Shown here: positions 14,844 to 23,137 of the stretch, in pieces
Layout: each line of letters opens with the position of its first letter
How positions within the stretch are numbered: the first letter of the stretch is position 1
NCBI GenBank assembly: GCA_022706765.1
Contig: JAKJBX010000015.1
Location: forward strand, 1 to 41,591
Length of the DNA stretch: 41,591 nucleotides
Direction of reading: 5' to 3'
From: Bacillota bacterium
Lineage (GTDB): Bacteria; Bacillota; Clostridia; Monoglobales; Firm-18
Made by a program: the position numbers and the translations under genes
Notes under the pieces: model-generated
What the model saw: only the letters and a program-made list of their open reading frames with translations
Databases searched by the model: none
Told to the model about the DNA's origin: nothing

Positions 14844-16192
14844 ATCTCTACCGTCCTTAAATCCGTAACATACTGATCCGCATATTGCCTGATTTCCTCC
14901 GCACTGTCCTCAAAGCACCGATCATAGACGCCGACGGTGTAAAAGCCCGCCGCCTTTGCGGTTTTGACGGCATGGAGCGCATCCTCAAAAACCACACATT
15001 CGTCCACCTGCGCACCCAGCCGCTCCGCGGCTTGCAGGAAGATATCGGGCTGCTGCTTGCTGCTGCCGACCTCGGTGGAGGTGATGATGAAGTCAAAATA
15101 CCGCGCGATGCCGAGACGCTCCAACACAAGCTCCACCAAATGCCTGTCGGTCGCCGTGGCAACGCAGCATTTTTTGTCCCTGTGCCGCTCCAAAAACTCC
15201 GCTGCGCCCTCTTTGAGCGCAAACGTGTGCCTGTATTTTTGCGCGATCACCTCGTTGATTTCGTCGCAGACCTGCCCGACGCTCCCGCTGATGCCGAAGG
15301 TGTTGATAAAATACTCCGCCGACTCCGTGATGCTGATGGGCGTCAATATTTCCCGCAGGTTGTCCGGAACGTCCGTGATGCACTTTGACGCCAAATACTC
15401 GTGCCCGACAGTATCCCACGCGCCCATCGAATCGATCAGCGTGCCGTCGAGGTCGAAGATAAATGCTTTTTTCATAGGATGGGGAATTTTTGAATTCTCC
15501 ATCCTATGAAAAGAATGAATTGATTCCTTGGCAAAGGCTTTCGGCTGCGCGCCCAAAGCGCCGAAGGCGCTTTGATAGGTCACCAGTTCCTTTGCCGATA
15601 TTAATAAATTTTTTGTCGCCTTTGCAATGTCGGGTGCGGCGAATACCGCCGAAACCACCGCAACGCCGTCGATGCCGCTGCCTTTTAGCCGCGCGATATT
15701 GCCCTCGCCGATGCCGCCGATGGCGACGACGGGTATGGATACAGCATAACAGATTTCCTTTAATGTGTCAAAGGTCACCACTTCGGCGTCGGTTTTGGTC
15801 GCCGTCGAAAACATCGCGCCCACCCCGATGTAGTCCGCTCCGTTCTGCTCCGCAAGCACCGCCTGCGCCACCGTCTGCGCCGATACGCCAAGGATCTTAT
15901 CCCTGCCGATCAGCGCACGCACGTCTCTTGCGTTCATATCGCTCTGACCGACGTGCACGCCATCTGCGTCCGCCGCAAGCGCCACCTCGACGCTGTCGTT
16001 GATGACAAACGGGACATGGCAGCGGTCGGTCACCGCCTTGATCTTCTTTGCCTCGGCGACAAAAGCGTCAAAATCCAAATCCTTTTCCCTGAGCTGGACA
16101 AACGTCGCCCCCGCCCTGACGCTTTGCTCGACCAGCGCCTCCAAGCGGTTTCCCCCCAGCCATGTGCGGTCAGTCACGATGTAGAGCAGCAT
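14840..16192 (-). CDS. thiE: Thiamin phosphate synthase fused to a HAD-family phosphatase
   Basis: The 450-residue fusion joins two enzymes. Residues about 1-205 are ThiE: YIVTDR, VQLREKDLDF, VPFVINDSVEVALAADADGVHVGQSD, DYIGVGAMFSTATK and VVAIGGIGEGNI. Residues about 240-450 are a HAD phosphatase of the beta-phosphoglucomutase type: DLDGTLIDS (nucleophile), ATATDR, KQQPDIF and VVFEDALHA. Residues about 206-239 are encoded by a copy of the two-hairpin repeat. The start at 16192 has AAGGA just upstream, overlapping the thiM stop; the HAD part could restart at ATG 15475 but has no ribosome site. ThiE makes thiamin phosphate; removal of the phosphate by the HAD half is a tempting inference. Confidence 0.88.
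   Translation of the reverse strand: MLLYIVTDRTWLGGNRLEALVEQSVRAGATFVQLREKDLDFDAFVAEAKKIKAVTDRCHVPFVINDSVEVALAADADGVHVGQSDMNARDVRALIGRDKILGVSAQTVAQAVLAEQNGADYIGVGAMFSTATKTDAEVVTFDTLKEICYAVSIPVVAIGGIGEGNIARLKGSGIDGVAVVSAVFAAPDIAKATKNLLISAKELVTYQSAFGALGAQPKAFAKESIHSFHRMENSKIPHPMKKAFIFDLDGTLIDSMGAWDTVGHEYLASKCITDVPDNLREILTPISITESAEYFINTFGISGSVGQVCDEINEVIAQKYRHTFALKEGAAEFLERHRDKKCCVATATDRHLVELVLERLGIARYFDFIITSTEVGSSKQQPDIFLQAAERLGAQVDECVVFEDALHAVKTAKAAGFYTVGVYDRCFEDSAEEIRQYADQYVTDLRTVEI
15469..15573 (+). repeat. Two-hairpin dispersed element, copy 2 (translated)
   Basis: Hairpin A has arms at 15469-15482 and 15499-15512, the core (ATTGATTCCTTGGCAAAGG) lies within 15513-15537, and hairpin B (AAAGCGC-CGAAG-GCGCTTT) at 15555-15573. 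It lies inside the thiE-HAD reading frame on the opposite strand and is read through without a stop. Confidence 0.8.
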
Positions 16193-16199
16193 ATTGTCC

Positions 16200-17024
16200 T
16201 TAGTCGCTTTCAATTTTCGCACCCGCTTTCAAGGTATCGGCGTCCAGCCTGCTGAAAAAGTCGATGAGCAGCGTGCGGTAGGTGCCGGTGCCCGCGCCCA
16301 ACTCACTGGCCCTTTGGTAGGCAAGCTCACCGCACAGCCCCATGGCGCACACCGCCGCAGCCGCCGCGTCCAAAACGCTGCCGGGGTTTGCGCCGGCATA
16401 GGCGCCGATGACGGCGGTCAGCATACAGCCCGTGCCCGTGACACGCCCCATCATGGGGTGTCCGTTTTTAATGATATACGCTTTGCTTGCATCTGCCACG
16501 ATGTCGGTTGCGCCCGTGACGGCAATCACCGCACCCGTGCTTTTGGCAAACGCCTTGGCAAGGCTGATGACGCCCGCGAGGTTATCGGAAGTAATTTTGT
16601 CCGCCTCCGAGGCGTCGACTCCCTGCGTACTCCCGCCGCCCAGCGCCAAAAACTTGATTTCCGAAATATTGCCCCGAATGACAGCAAATCTGACCTCCCT
16701 CAACAGCATCAGCGCCGTTTCGTTACGCAGTGCCGAGGCGCCCGCGCCCACGGGGTCTAAGACGACGGGGTGACCTAGGTCGTTCGCCCGCTTGCCCGCC
16801 GCCACCATGGATTTGACGGTGCGCTCATTCAGCGTGCCGATATTGATGACCAGCGACGCGCAGATAGATGTAATATCGGCTGCCTCGCCGATATCGTCCG
16901 CCATAATGGGCGAGCCCCCGCACGCCAGTACGATATTGGCGCAGTCGTTGACCGTGACATAGTTGGTAATGGCATGTACCAACGGGGTTTTTGCATGGAC
17001 ATTTGAGAGGATCGTATTAAGCAT
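16200..17024 (-). CDS. thiM: Hydroxyethylthiazole kinase ThiM
   Basis: The 274-residue kinase phosphorylates the thiazole moiety (HET) for thiamin salvage. Diagnostic stretches are PLVHAITNYVTVNDCANI, GGSPIMADDIGEA, VLDPVGAGAS, IRGNISEI, VTGATDIV and the catalytic VTGTGCMLTAVIGA. The ATG at 17024 has AAAGG 9 bases upstream; the TTG at 17033 is less likely. It overlaps the end of cytX and ends 7 bases before the ThiE start, so it is central in the operon. Confidence 0.95.
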   Translation of the reverse strand: MLNTILSNVHAKTPLVHAITNYVTVNDCANIVLACGGSPIMADDIGEAADITSICASLVINIGTLNERTVKSMVAAGKRANDLGHPVVLDPVGAGASALRNETALMLLREVRFAVIRGNISEIKFLALGGGSTQGVDASEADKITSDNLAGVISLAKAFAKSTGAVIAVTGATDIVADASKAYIIKNGHPMMGRVTGTGCMLTAVIGAYAGANPGSVLDAAAAAVCAMGLCGELAYQRASELGAGTGTYRTLLIDFFSRLDADTLKAGAKIESD

Positions 17025-18195
17025 GGTTATCAACCTTTCTTTTCAATATATTGGTGATGACGGATAACAGCATGGTGATGACCACTGCGGGAATCGTGCT
17101 GCCGAACACAGGGTCGATATACAGAAATATCCGGTATACCGCAAAGCCGACCGCCCACAGCACGGCGTTGGTCACATTCAGCGACCCTTGAAGTCCGGTA
17201 TGCTTGTTGATGAAATAGTCGGCGACCATGATCGACGCCATCGGCACGAACACCGAGCCGATGAGCAGCAGGAAATTTTCATACTGCGTAATCGGCACAA
17301 ACACCGCTATCAGCGTACCGATGACGCAGACCACTGCGCCCATCGTATTGGTGCGGAACCTTTTGAATATGTTCACAAAGCTCTCACCCGCCGAATAGAC
17401 GTCCAAAAAGGTGGTGGTCACCGTTGACAGCACGACGATCAGCATAGCGGCAACGCCCAGTCCTGCCGACACCAAAATTTGCGCGACGTCCGACGTCCCC
17501 GAAAAGAGTGCAGCGCCCAGTCCGATGATGTACATCAGCGAGCTGCCGGCAAAATAGCTGACGGTGCTGACGAGATTGAACTTAAAGGGTTTTTTGACGT
17601 TTTTGATGTAATCCGAAACCAGCGGCAGCCATGAAATCGGCATGGCGATCGACAGCTCCAATGCCAGCGCAAAGCTCATCGTTTCACCCGATACGGCGGG
17701 CGCGCCGCCCCTGAACACCACGAACGCCAACACAATGCTGAGGACAAGCAATGCGCCTACGGCGACCACATTGAGCTTGCTGACGTTTTTAAGCCCCGCC
17801 GCCACCCAGATGACGACCAGCGCGCCGATAAGCAGGCTCCATATCCAGGTCTGTGATGAGCCGACGATTTGTCCCATCGCACCTGCGCCCATAATAATCA
17901 TCACAGCAGTCCAGCCCACGAGCTGCAAGACGTTGAGCACCGAAAAGAATACTGAGCCGTACCGCCCGAAGGCGATGCCGACGCTCTCCATGGCGCCCGT
18001 ATTGCTCCTTGCGCCGATCAGACCGACAAAGTAGAACAGCACGCAGCCGATAAAATGTCCGATCAGAATGGCGGCAATTCCCTTGCGCCATCCCAACGGC
18101 GCCAATCCTGCCCCCGTAAAGATTTCCGCAATAGACACCGCCGCACCAAACCACAGCATGGACGCCCCAAACAACGACAGCTTGTTTTCATTCAT
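17017..18195 (-). CDS. cytX: Hydroxymethylpyrimidine transporter CytX
   Basis: The 392-residue membrane protein of the cytosine/purine/thiamin permease (NCS1) superfamily has about twelve helices. The start region KLSLFGASMLWFGAAVSIAEIFTGAGLAPLGW is typical of CytX, as is its place as first gene behind a TPP riboswitch with ThiM, ThiE and ThiD. GGGAGG lies 8 bases before the ATG at 18195. Together these genes import HMP, phosphorylate HMP and thiazole and join them. No thiC or thiG is in the window, so this unit serves salvage. Confidence 0.9.
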   Translation of the reverse strand: MNENKLSLFGASMLWFGAAVSIAEIFTGAGLAPLGWRKGIAAILIGHFIGCVLFYFVGLIGARSNTGAMESVGIAFGRYGSVFFSVLNVLQLVGWTAVMIIMGAGAMGQIVGSSQTWIWSLLIGALVVIWVAAGLKNVSKLNVVAVGALLVLSIVLAFVVFRGGAPAVSGETMSFALALELSIAMPISWLPLVSDYIKNVKKPFKFNLVSTVSYFAGSSLMYIIGLGAALFSGTSDVAQILVSAGLGVAAMLIVVLSTVTTTFLDVYSAGESFVNIFKRFRTNTMGAVVCVIGTLIAVFVPITQYENFLLLIGSVFVPMASIMVADYFINKHTGLQGSLNVTNAVLWAVGFAVYRIFLYIDPVFGSTIPAVVITMLLSVITNILKRKVDNHA

Positions 18196-18261
18196 ACATA
18201 AAACCTCCCAATAAAAAAGTAATGTGCGGCGAGCGCAGGCGAATTCACTTCGCCGGAGCGC

Positions 18262-18299
18262 AAAAATAAGTGAGATACGCCAAGCAGGCATATCTCACT
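18262..18299 (-). terminator. Terminator of the TPP riboswitch expression platform
   Basis: On the minus strand the stem AGTGAGATATGCC/GGCGTATCTCACT is followed by TATTTTTG, about 20 bases after the riboswitch aptamer and before cytX. This fits termination control when TPP is bound. A second hairpin (about 18221-18262, GGCGAA-GTGA-TTCGCC) follows it in the leader. Confidence 0.8.
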
Positions 18300-18317
18300 G
18301 AAATTCAGAAGGCTATG

Positions 18318-18402
18318 TTCCCTACGTTGGCATTACCCAAATCAGGTTATACGGGTCTAAGCCTCACGACTTACTCTCAGCCGGCACACCGGCTCCCCTG
18401 TT
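18318..18402 (-). promoter_or_regulatory. TPP riboswitch (THI element)
   Basis: The minus strand shows the aptamer landmarks in order: AGGGGAGCC, GGCTGAGAG, AGACCC, AACCTGAT, GGTAATGCCAACGTAGGGA. It controls the cytX-thiM-thiE-thiD operon. The start of transcription is predicted a few bases upstream from the -10 box at 18411-18416. Confidence 0.96.
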
Positions 18403-18410
18403 GTTTGCTT

Positions 18411-18446
18411 ATTATACCATAAAATTCGAAGAATTTATGGTATAAT
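18411..18446. promoter_or_regulatory. Palindrome carrying the -10 box of the thiamin operon
   Basis: A 36-base near-perfect palindrome (ATTATACCATAAA...TTTATGGTATAAT). On the minus strand it gives TGGTATAAT, an extended -10 box, just upstream of the riboswitch; no good -35 box is seen at 17 bases. By symmetry the plus strand has the same box. Confidence 0.55.
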
Positions 18447-18605
18447 TGCCCACGTGCGTTTCGGCTCTGCCGAAAATTTCGCACGGGCGATAAATTCCGC
18501 GCGGAGCGTATAATATCCGCTTGCGGATATTATACCATATCCTTTAATCGTATCCGCCTTCGGCGCAAGGAAGGATATGGTGAAATTCGCTACGCTCATT
18601 ATATC
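18447..18605. repeat. Cluster of small palindromes upstream of the thiamin operon
   Basis: Three successive hairpins fill this gap: GTGCG.TTTCGGC-TCT-GCCGAAA..CGCAC (about 18455-18484), ATAATATCCG-CTT-GCGGATATTAT (about 18510-18534) and CCATATCCTT...AAGGATATGG (about 18536-18580). No gene is seen. Confidence 0.55.
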
Positions 18606-18614
18606 ATATAATTT

Positions 18615-18776
18615 CCGCCGTTGCAAGAACTTTCCCGAAAAATACGTTTATCACGCTCCCACCACGCAATGCCCCGCCTCCCATAGGCGGCGGGATGCAA
18701 GCGTGGTCAGGTCGCCTGATAAGTGCGACCAACCATCAGCGGAGGGTCTAAAACCCCCGCCGATGGGGTCTTCTTT
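18615..18776 (+). ncRNA. Candidate structured RNA with a 3' terminator hairpin
   Basis: Between the palindrome cluster and the DUF4330 gene the plus strand shows three ordered stems: CCACGC...GCGTGG enclosing GCCCCGCC/GGCGGGAT, then GGTCGC-CTGATAAGT-GCGACC, then CCATCAGCGG...CCGCCGATGG followed by TTCTTT. A TATAAT at 18607-18612 could be its -10 box, but a good -35 is missing. From memory the order of stems recalls the clostridial raiA-motif RNA; I could not check this. It could equally be an unrelated leader or terminator cluster. Confidence 0.45.
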
Positions 18777-18787
18777 ATGTACAGACG

Positions 18788-19273
18788 CTACTGCCACACG
18801 CTTGTCGCCATCCCGACGACCGCCGCCCATTTGCTCTTGACATTATACACCGTGCCGGCGCCGATTTCCTTGCCGTCCCTGGTGTAGTAGCCGTTTTCGT
18901 CCACCCTGCCCGCCACCTTAAAGGTCAGCGCCGCGTCCAGCCGTTCGGGCACGCCGGACATCACCACCCCGCCATCCGGCTGTTCAAAGGCCCTTGCCGC
19001 CGGCGTGGTCCGGATGTCGACCAGCTCGCCCATGTCGCTTGTTACCTTGTCATACAGCTCGAACGGCAAGCCGACGCTTTTTTCCAATCCCGCTGCGGCG
19101 GTTTCCCGAATATTCTTGACCTCGATGGTGTAGTAGAATATGTCGGACGTCCCGCCCCCCGTATTGTTCCTGCCGGCAAAGCCGGCGATCAATACGGCGG
19201 CCGCTACGGCGATCGCCGCAAGAAATGCGGCGTCGATGCTGTTGAATTTGTGCTTGGCTCCATGAACATTCAT
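18788..19273 (-). CDS. DUF4330 domain protein, membrane-anchored
   Basis: The 161-residue protein has an N-terminal membrane helix (IDAAFLAAIAVAAAVLIAGFAG) and an extracellular domain containing YYTIEVKNIRE and a VDIRTTP region, as in DUF4330 proteins. The ATG at 19273 has AAAGGA some 12 bases upstream. It is next to a methyltransferase gene on the same strand. Role unknown; an envelope or polysaccharide-related function is sometimes suggested by context in other genomes, but nothing here shows it. Confidence 0.75.
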   Translation of the reverse strand: MNVHGAKHKFNSIDAAFLAAIAVAAAVLIAGFAGRNNTGGGTSDIFYYTIEVKNIRETAAAGLEKSVGLPFELYDKVTSDMGELVDIRTTPAARAFEQPDGGVVMSGVPERLDAALTFKVAGRVDENGYYTRDGKEIGAGTVYNVKSKWAAVVGMATSVWQ

Positions 19274-19314
19274 ATAAAGAACGGTTCCTTTCAAAGGTCT
19301 TGGCGCCGCCGGCG

Positions 19315-20160
19315 CTATTTTTCCAGTATGCCCACGACCATCTTGACGGCAAACTCCTTGATCAGCGGCAGCTTCGCCAGCGGCGCAAGGGCTGCCCTCA
19401 GCGGATGCTCGGCGTAATAATGCACCTTAAACGGGCTGTCTTTGAGGATTTTGTTAAACCGCGATATGGTCATCTTGTTGATGTATGAAAAATATTCCGT
19501 ATTATCAGGGCGCTTTGCGATGCGAAAGTCTATGCGCTGCTGTCCGTCGGGCAGCGGACTAACCAAATCTTTGTAAACCCGAATCAGCGTCTTTTCACTG
19601 AAAAAGCAGTGCACCCACGGGATGCCAACGGCGTCACTGAGGTGGGCGCCGAAAGGATGATGATAAGGCGGAAAATTGACATACAGCCTGCCGCCGGGTC
19701 TGAGCACCCGGTAACACTCCGCCAACACCCTGTCCGGCTCGTCCACATGCTCCATGGCGTCGTTCATAATGATCGTGTCAAAGGAATCATCCGCAAAATT
19801 CATGTGCGCTGCGTCCTCACAGACAAAAGCAAACCTGTCGCCAAAGCCTGTTTCGGCGGCAAACGCCTCCGCCTCGGCTTGATACTTCTCTAAAATTTCA
19901 AGCCCGACGATCCTGTCCGCCCCCAGCGAAGCGTAATAGACCGTCTTTCCGCCCGCGCCGCAGCCGATGTCCAGCACCGTCTTGCCCCGAAACATCTCAT
20001 CGGCCGTTACCCTTTCGAGATAGAACCTGATGGTTTCGATGCCCTTTTCAAACTGCCATCGGGCATAGGTCTTGACCCCGTCGTTTCTTAAATTGAACGG
20101 ATGAACGGGCAGCGGCGCCGCCTTATTCAGCGCTTTGCACAGCGAAACAGACAAATTCAT
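19315..20160 (-). CDS. Class I SAM-dependent methyltransferase
   Basis: The 281-residue protein has the SAM-binding motif I VLDIGCGAGGKT, the acidic GLEILEKY, motif II/III stretches FDTIIMNDAMEHVDEP and the late VLRPGGRLYVNFPPYHHP. The substrate is not evident; the EHVD(E)P pattern is common in ubiquinone/sugar/lipid methyltransferases. The ATG at 20160 has GAAAGG about 10 bases upstream; a start at 20184 lacks one. It lies between DUF4330 and CDP-alcohol phosphatidyltransferase genes, which would suit an envelope role (inference). Confidence 0.88.
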   Translation of the reverse strand: MNLSVSLCKALNKAAPLPVHPFNLRNDGVKTYARWQFEKGIETIRFYLERVTADEMFRGKTVLDIGCGAGGKTVYYASLGADRIVGLEILEKYQAEAEAFAAETGFGDRFAFVCEDAAHMNFADDSFDTIIMNDAMEHVDEPDRVLAECYRVLRPGGRLYVNFPPYHHPFGAHLSDAVGIPWVHCFFSEKTLIRVYKDLVSPLPDGQQRIDFRIAKRPDNTEYFSYINKMTISRFNKILKDSPFKVHYYAEHPLRAALAPLAKLPLIKEFAVKMVVGILEK

Positions 20161-20229
20161 GGCTTGATGACCTTTCATTTTCATTTGATATGAGCATTAT
20201 ACTATAATTCCGAAGAAACTTCAACCGTC

Positions 20230-20784
20230 TTAGCATATTTTGGCGTTTTCGGACGAAACAAAAATGCTCTTGCGGTCAAGCGCCAACCGGTCGGAAGTCA
20301 GATGAACGGCGCACTCCTCCAAAGCGGCAAGGACGGACAACACACAGACATACGCAATAACGTCCGCGCGGCGGGTCAGCACAAAAATCACGGGCGTCAA
20401 AAACACACAAAAGCCGGTGAGCTTGTTGCCCCAGGTGTGGAGCGACGCAAAGGTGCGGTATTTGTATTTGGCATAGAGGATATTCACCGCACGGACAGCC
20501 GCCACGGCAGCCACAAGCGGTAAAAGGCGCATGACCGTTTCAGTGGCATGGGTGAACATAAAGACGACGATCACCCCATACATCACCGCATCGGCGGCGG
20601 AATCCAGTCTTGCGCCGAATACGCTTTCGGTGCGGGTTTTGCGTGCGATATAGCCGTCAAGCACGTCGCTTGCGCCGCAAGCGGCATACACGGCGACAAA
20701 CCATACCGTATGTCCGCCCAAAAACAGCAGCGCAGCCGAAAGCGCTATCCTTGCGGCGGACAGGATGTTTGCCGTATGCTTCAT
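20230..20784 (-). CDS. CDP-alcohol phosphatidyltransferase
   Basis: The 184-residue membrane enzyme has the signature D-G-x2-A-R-x8-G-x3-D-x3-D, seen as DGYIARKTRTESVFGARLDSAADA with all the catalytic Asp residues present. It joins a CDP-diacylglycerol (or other CDP-alcohol) to an alcohol in phospholipid synthesis. It is close in size to PgsA, but the second substrate cannot be assigned. AGGGA lies about 11 bases upstream of the ATG. About five hydrophobic helices are visible. Confidence 0.85.
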   Translation of the reverse strand: MKHTANILSAARIALSAALLFLGGHTVWFVAVYAACGASDVLDGYIARKTRTESVFGARLDSAADAVMYGVIVVFMFTHATETVMRLLPLVAAVAAVRAVNILYAKYKYRTFASLHTWGNKLTGFCVFLTPVIFVLTRRADVIAYVCVLSVLAALEECAVHLTSDRLALDRKSIFVSSENAKIC

Positions 20785-20804
20785 GCGTCATCATTCCCTG
20801 CGTC

Positions 20805-21788
20805 TTAAATATCCAGCGTGCTGCCGCCGACAAACTCCCGCACCAGCGACATCCCCGGCGTAGCGGAGGCGTCGATGGACTCAAATCTGTCTACCAGTGA
20901 AAGCAGCCCCGAAATCTCGGCATAATACGGGTCGGCGGCGGTGACGCCGTCGAAAATTTTGCTGATGTGTATCTTATAGACCGCCAGCTCGTAGAGCAGC
21001 GACGAATTAAAGATGATGTCCGCGCTGTCGGTGTAAGGGTAAATGTTCTTTTGCGCCCCCGCCTCGACGCCCGGCCACAGCTCAAAGGTCTTGTGATAGC
21101 CGGAATTTCTGAAATAATAGTCCCTGATCAGCCGCCTGATCATACGGTTGGTGCGTGATTTAATGCGCTGACCGTCATCCGTCGACAACGCCGACAGCGC
21201 TGAACAGTAGATTTTATACTTGTGGTCGCTTTGGATGCCGGCGGTCAGCTTTTCATTCAGCCCGTGAATGCCCTCGACGATGATGACCTCGTTTGTTTGC
21301 AGCCTGAGCTTACGCTCGCCGGTTTGGTTGTTGGCAAAATTAAAGAGGGGAATGGTCGCCTGCCCGCCCCTGATGAGCTCCTCGATGTTCCGGTTGAAGC
21401 GCAGGTAGTCGATGGATTCGAGCGCCTCCAAATCGGGGTTGCCCTCGTCGTTTTTGGGCATATCCGCAGGGTCAATATAGTAATTGTCCAGTGAAATGGA
21501 CACCGCGTTGATGCCCAGCACTTTCAGGTGCAGCTGCAGCCGGTTGGCAAACGACGTCTTGCCCGACGAGGACGGACCGCTGATCAGGATGACCTTCTTG
21601 CGGGCAATGTTGTGGCGTATTTTTTGCGCAATGTCCGATATGTTCTGCTCGTGCCAGATCTCACTGATGTTGACCAGCCAGCCGACCCTACCCTCACGGA
21701 TGAGCTTGTTGACGTCGGATATCGTGATGATGCCCAGCTTTTCACACCAGGCTTTATACTCGGCAAGGGCTTTTTCGATTCTGTCCAT
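20805..21788 (-). CDS. Uridine-kinase-like nucleoside kinase
   Basis: The 327-residue protein of the phosphoribulokinase/uridine kinase family has the P-loop GPSSSGKTS, the substrate Asp in SLDNYYID, and VIIVEGIHGLNE. Related clostridial proteins are often longer (about 550 residues), with an N-terminal TGS/ThrRS-like part. Here only a short N-terminal helix region precedes the kinase, so this is the short form or a truncated one. TAGGAGA lies 8 bases before the ATG at 21788. The 126 bases up to the next gene show nothing notable. Confidence 0.82.
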   Translation of the reverse strand: MDRIEKALAEYKAWCEKLGIITISDVNKLIREGRVGWLVNISEIWHEQNISDIAQKIRHNIARKKVILISGPSSSGKTSFANRLQLHLKVLGINAVSISLDNYYIDPADMPKNDEGNPDLEALESIDYLRFNRNIEELIRGGQATIPLFNFANNQTGERKLRLQTNEVIIVEGIHGLNEKLTAGIQSDHKYKIYCSALSALSTDDGQRIKSRTNRMIRRLIRDYYFRNSGYHKTFELWPGVEAGAQKNIYPYTDSADIIFNSSLLYELAVYKIHISKIFDGVTAADPYYAEISGLLSLVDRFESIDASATPGMSLVREFVGGSTLDI

Positions 21789-21914
21789 ATGCATTCTCCT
21801 ACTAAATTTTCGTTATTTATCATTATATGCTATTGTGCCAATTTATTCAACATTTTATTGCTAAAATGCCTCGGACCTCAAATTCTTATCAGACTTCTTG
21901 CAGGAATTCTATGC

Positions 21915-22238
21915 TCAGTCCTCGACGACCACCGCTGTACCGGAAGCCGTCACCATCAGCATGTTGTTTGTCTGTCCCAGCACCTCATAATCGACGTCCA
22001 CACCGACCACCGCATTGGCGCCCGAAGCGGCGGCACGCCTTGCCATCTCGGAGATGGCGCTGTCACGCGCTTCTATCAGCTCATTCTCATACGAGCCCGA
22101 CCTGCCGCCGAAGAAGTTTGTCAGCCCCGCCGCAAAATCCTTGATGAAGTTAACGCCCGCAATGACCTCGCCGAACACGACGCCTTTGTACGCCGTAATC
22201 CTTTTTCCCTCCAACGTAGGGGTGGTTGAAATAATCAT
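21915..22238 (-). CDS. YbjQ-family protein (UPF0145)
   Basis: The 107-residue protein starts [14 protein letters not shown] and contains [16 protein letters not shown], the RSGSYENEL stretch and [15 protein letters not shown], all typical of the YbjQ family, which forms small pentameric rings. The biological role is not established. AAGGAGG lies upstream of the ATG at 22238. Its start is 29 bases from the stop of the YdcF-like gene, so they may be co-transcribed. Confidence 0.9.
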   Translation of the reverse strand: MIISTTPTLEGKRITAYKGVVFGEVIAGVNFIKDFAAGLTNFFGGRSGSYENELIEARDSAISEMARRAAASGANAVVGVDVDYEVLGQTNNMLMVTASGTAVVVED

Positions 22239-22267
22239 CTCTATTCCTCCTTGATTTTCTAGTCTCT

Positions 22268-23020
22268 TCATTTTTTAAGCACCCACAGCTTCAATATCCC
22301 CGTAAACTCCCTTAAATAGCTGACAGGTACGGTATACCACGCGATTTTCGCATGAAGGTGCGCCGCATCAAGCCCTGCGATGTCCGCAAGCCGCGATGCC
22401 CTGAAAATATGAAACCCGTTGGTCACAAAAGCGGCTTTATAGGGTTTGCCAAAATGACTGTCAAGCATATCCTTTGCATAGGAAAAATTCTCAAATGTAC
22501 TGGTCGCACGTTCTTCTTTTATGATTCTGTCACCCGAAACGCCCTTTTTAATCAGATACCGCTCCATTGCAAGGGCTTCCGTGATGCTCTCCTGAGGTCC
22601 CTGCCCGCCTGACACAACGATGATCGCATTGGGGTTTTTACCGGCATAGTCCGCCGCTTTGTCGAGGCGGTGCATGAGCGGATATGTCACAGCTTCGCCA
22701 TGGATGCCCGCCCCAAGCACAATCAGAACATCTTCATCATAGGTCACCGTATCCACATAGCCGTAAACGGCGATAAACACGATGACGGATAACACAAAAA
22801 CAACGGCAGCATATACGGCATACTTCATCCACCTTAAAACGCCGCAGCGTGTCAGTGCATTGATTTTATCAAAATTGACAGCAAACGTCAGGATAAATGC
22901 GCCCGTCACAAACGTCATTACAAACCCCACATTAAAATTTGAAACGCATGCCATGAATACGGCATTTACCATGAGCACGAGACCAAGTCCTGCCGAGACT
23001 GCCCTGACAACCCTTTTCAA
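22268..23020 (-). CDS. YdcF-family (DUF218) membrane protein
   Basis: The 250-residue protein has three to four N-terminal membrane helices and then a DUF218 domain: [33 protein letters not shown], the [15 protein letters not shown] segment and [14 protein letters not shown]. Relatives (SanA, ElyC) act on cell envelope precursors, but the reaction is not known. The start is TTG at 23020 with GGGGGA about 6 bases before it. It follows the YibE/F-like gene on the same strand across a 117-base gap. Confidence 0.85.
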   Translation of the reverse strand: MKRVVRAVSAGLGLVLMVNAVFMACVSNFNVGFVMTFVTGAFILTFAVNFDKINALTRCGVLRWMKYAVYAAVVFVLSVIVFIAVYGYVDTVTYDEDVLIVLGAGIHGEAVTYPLMHRLDKAADYAGKNPNAIIVVSGGQGPQESITEALAMERYLIKKGVSGDRIIKEERATSTFENFSYAKDMLDSHFGKPYKAAFVTNGFHIFRASRLADIAGLDAAHLHAKIAWYTVPVSYLREFTGILKLWVLKK

Positions 23021-23137
23021 GCCGATCCCCCGTCTTTATTGTCATTTCAAAAACAAATACGCTCCGAAAAGAGCATGGCGGTGTACAAAAGACGCACTGC
23101 AACCGAAAGCCCTATGATAGGCTTTTATCCGTCTGTC

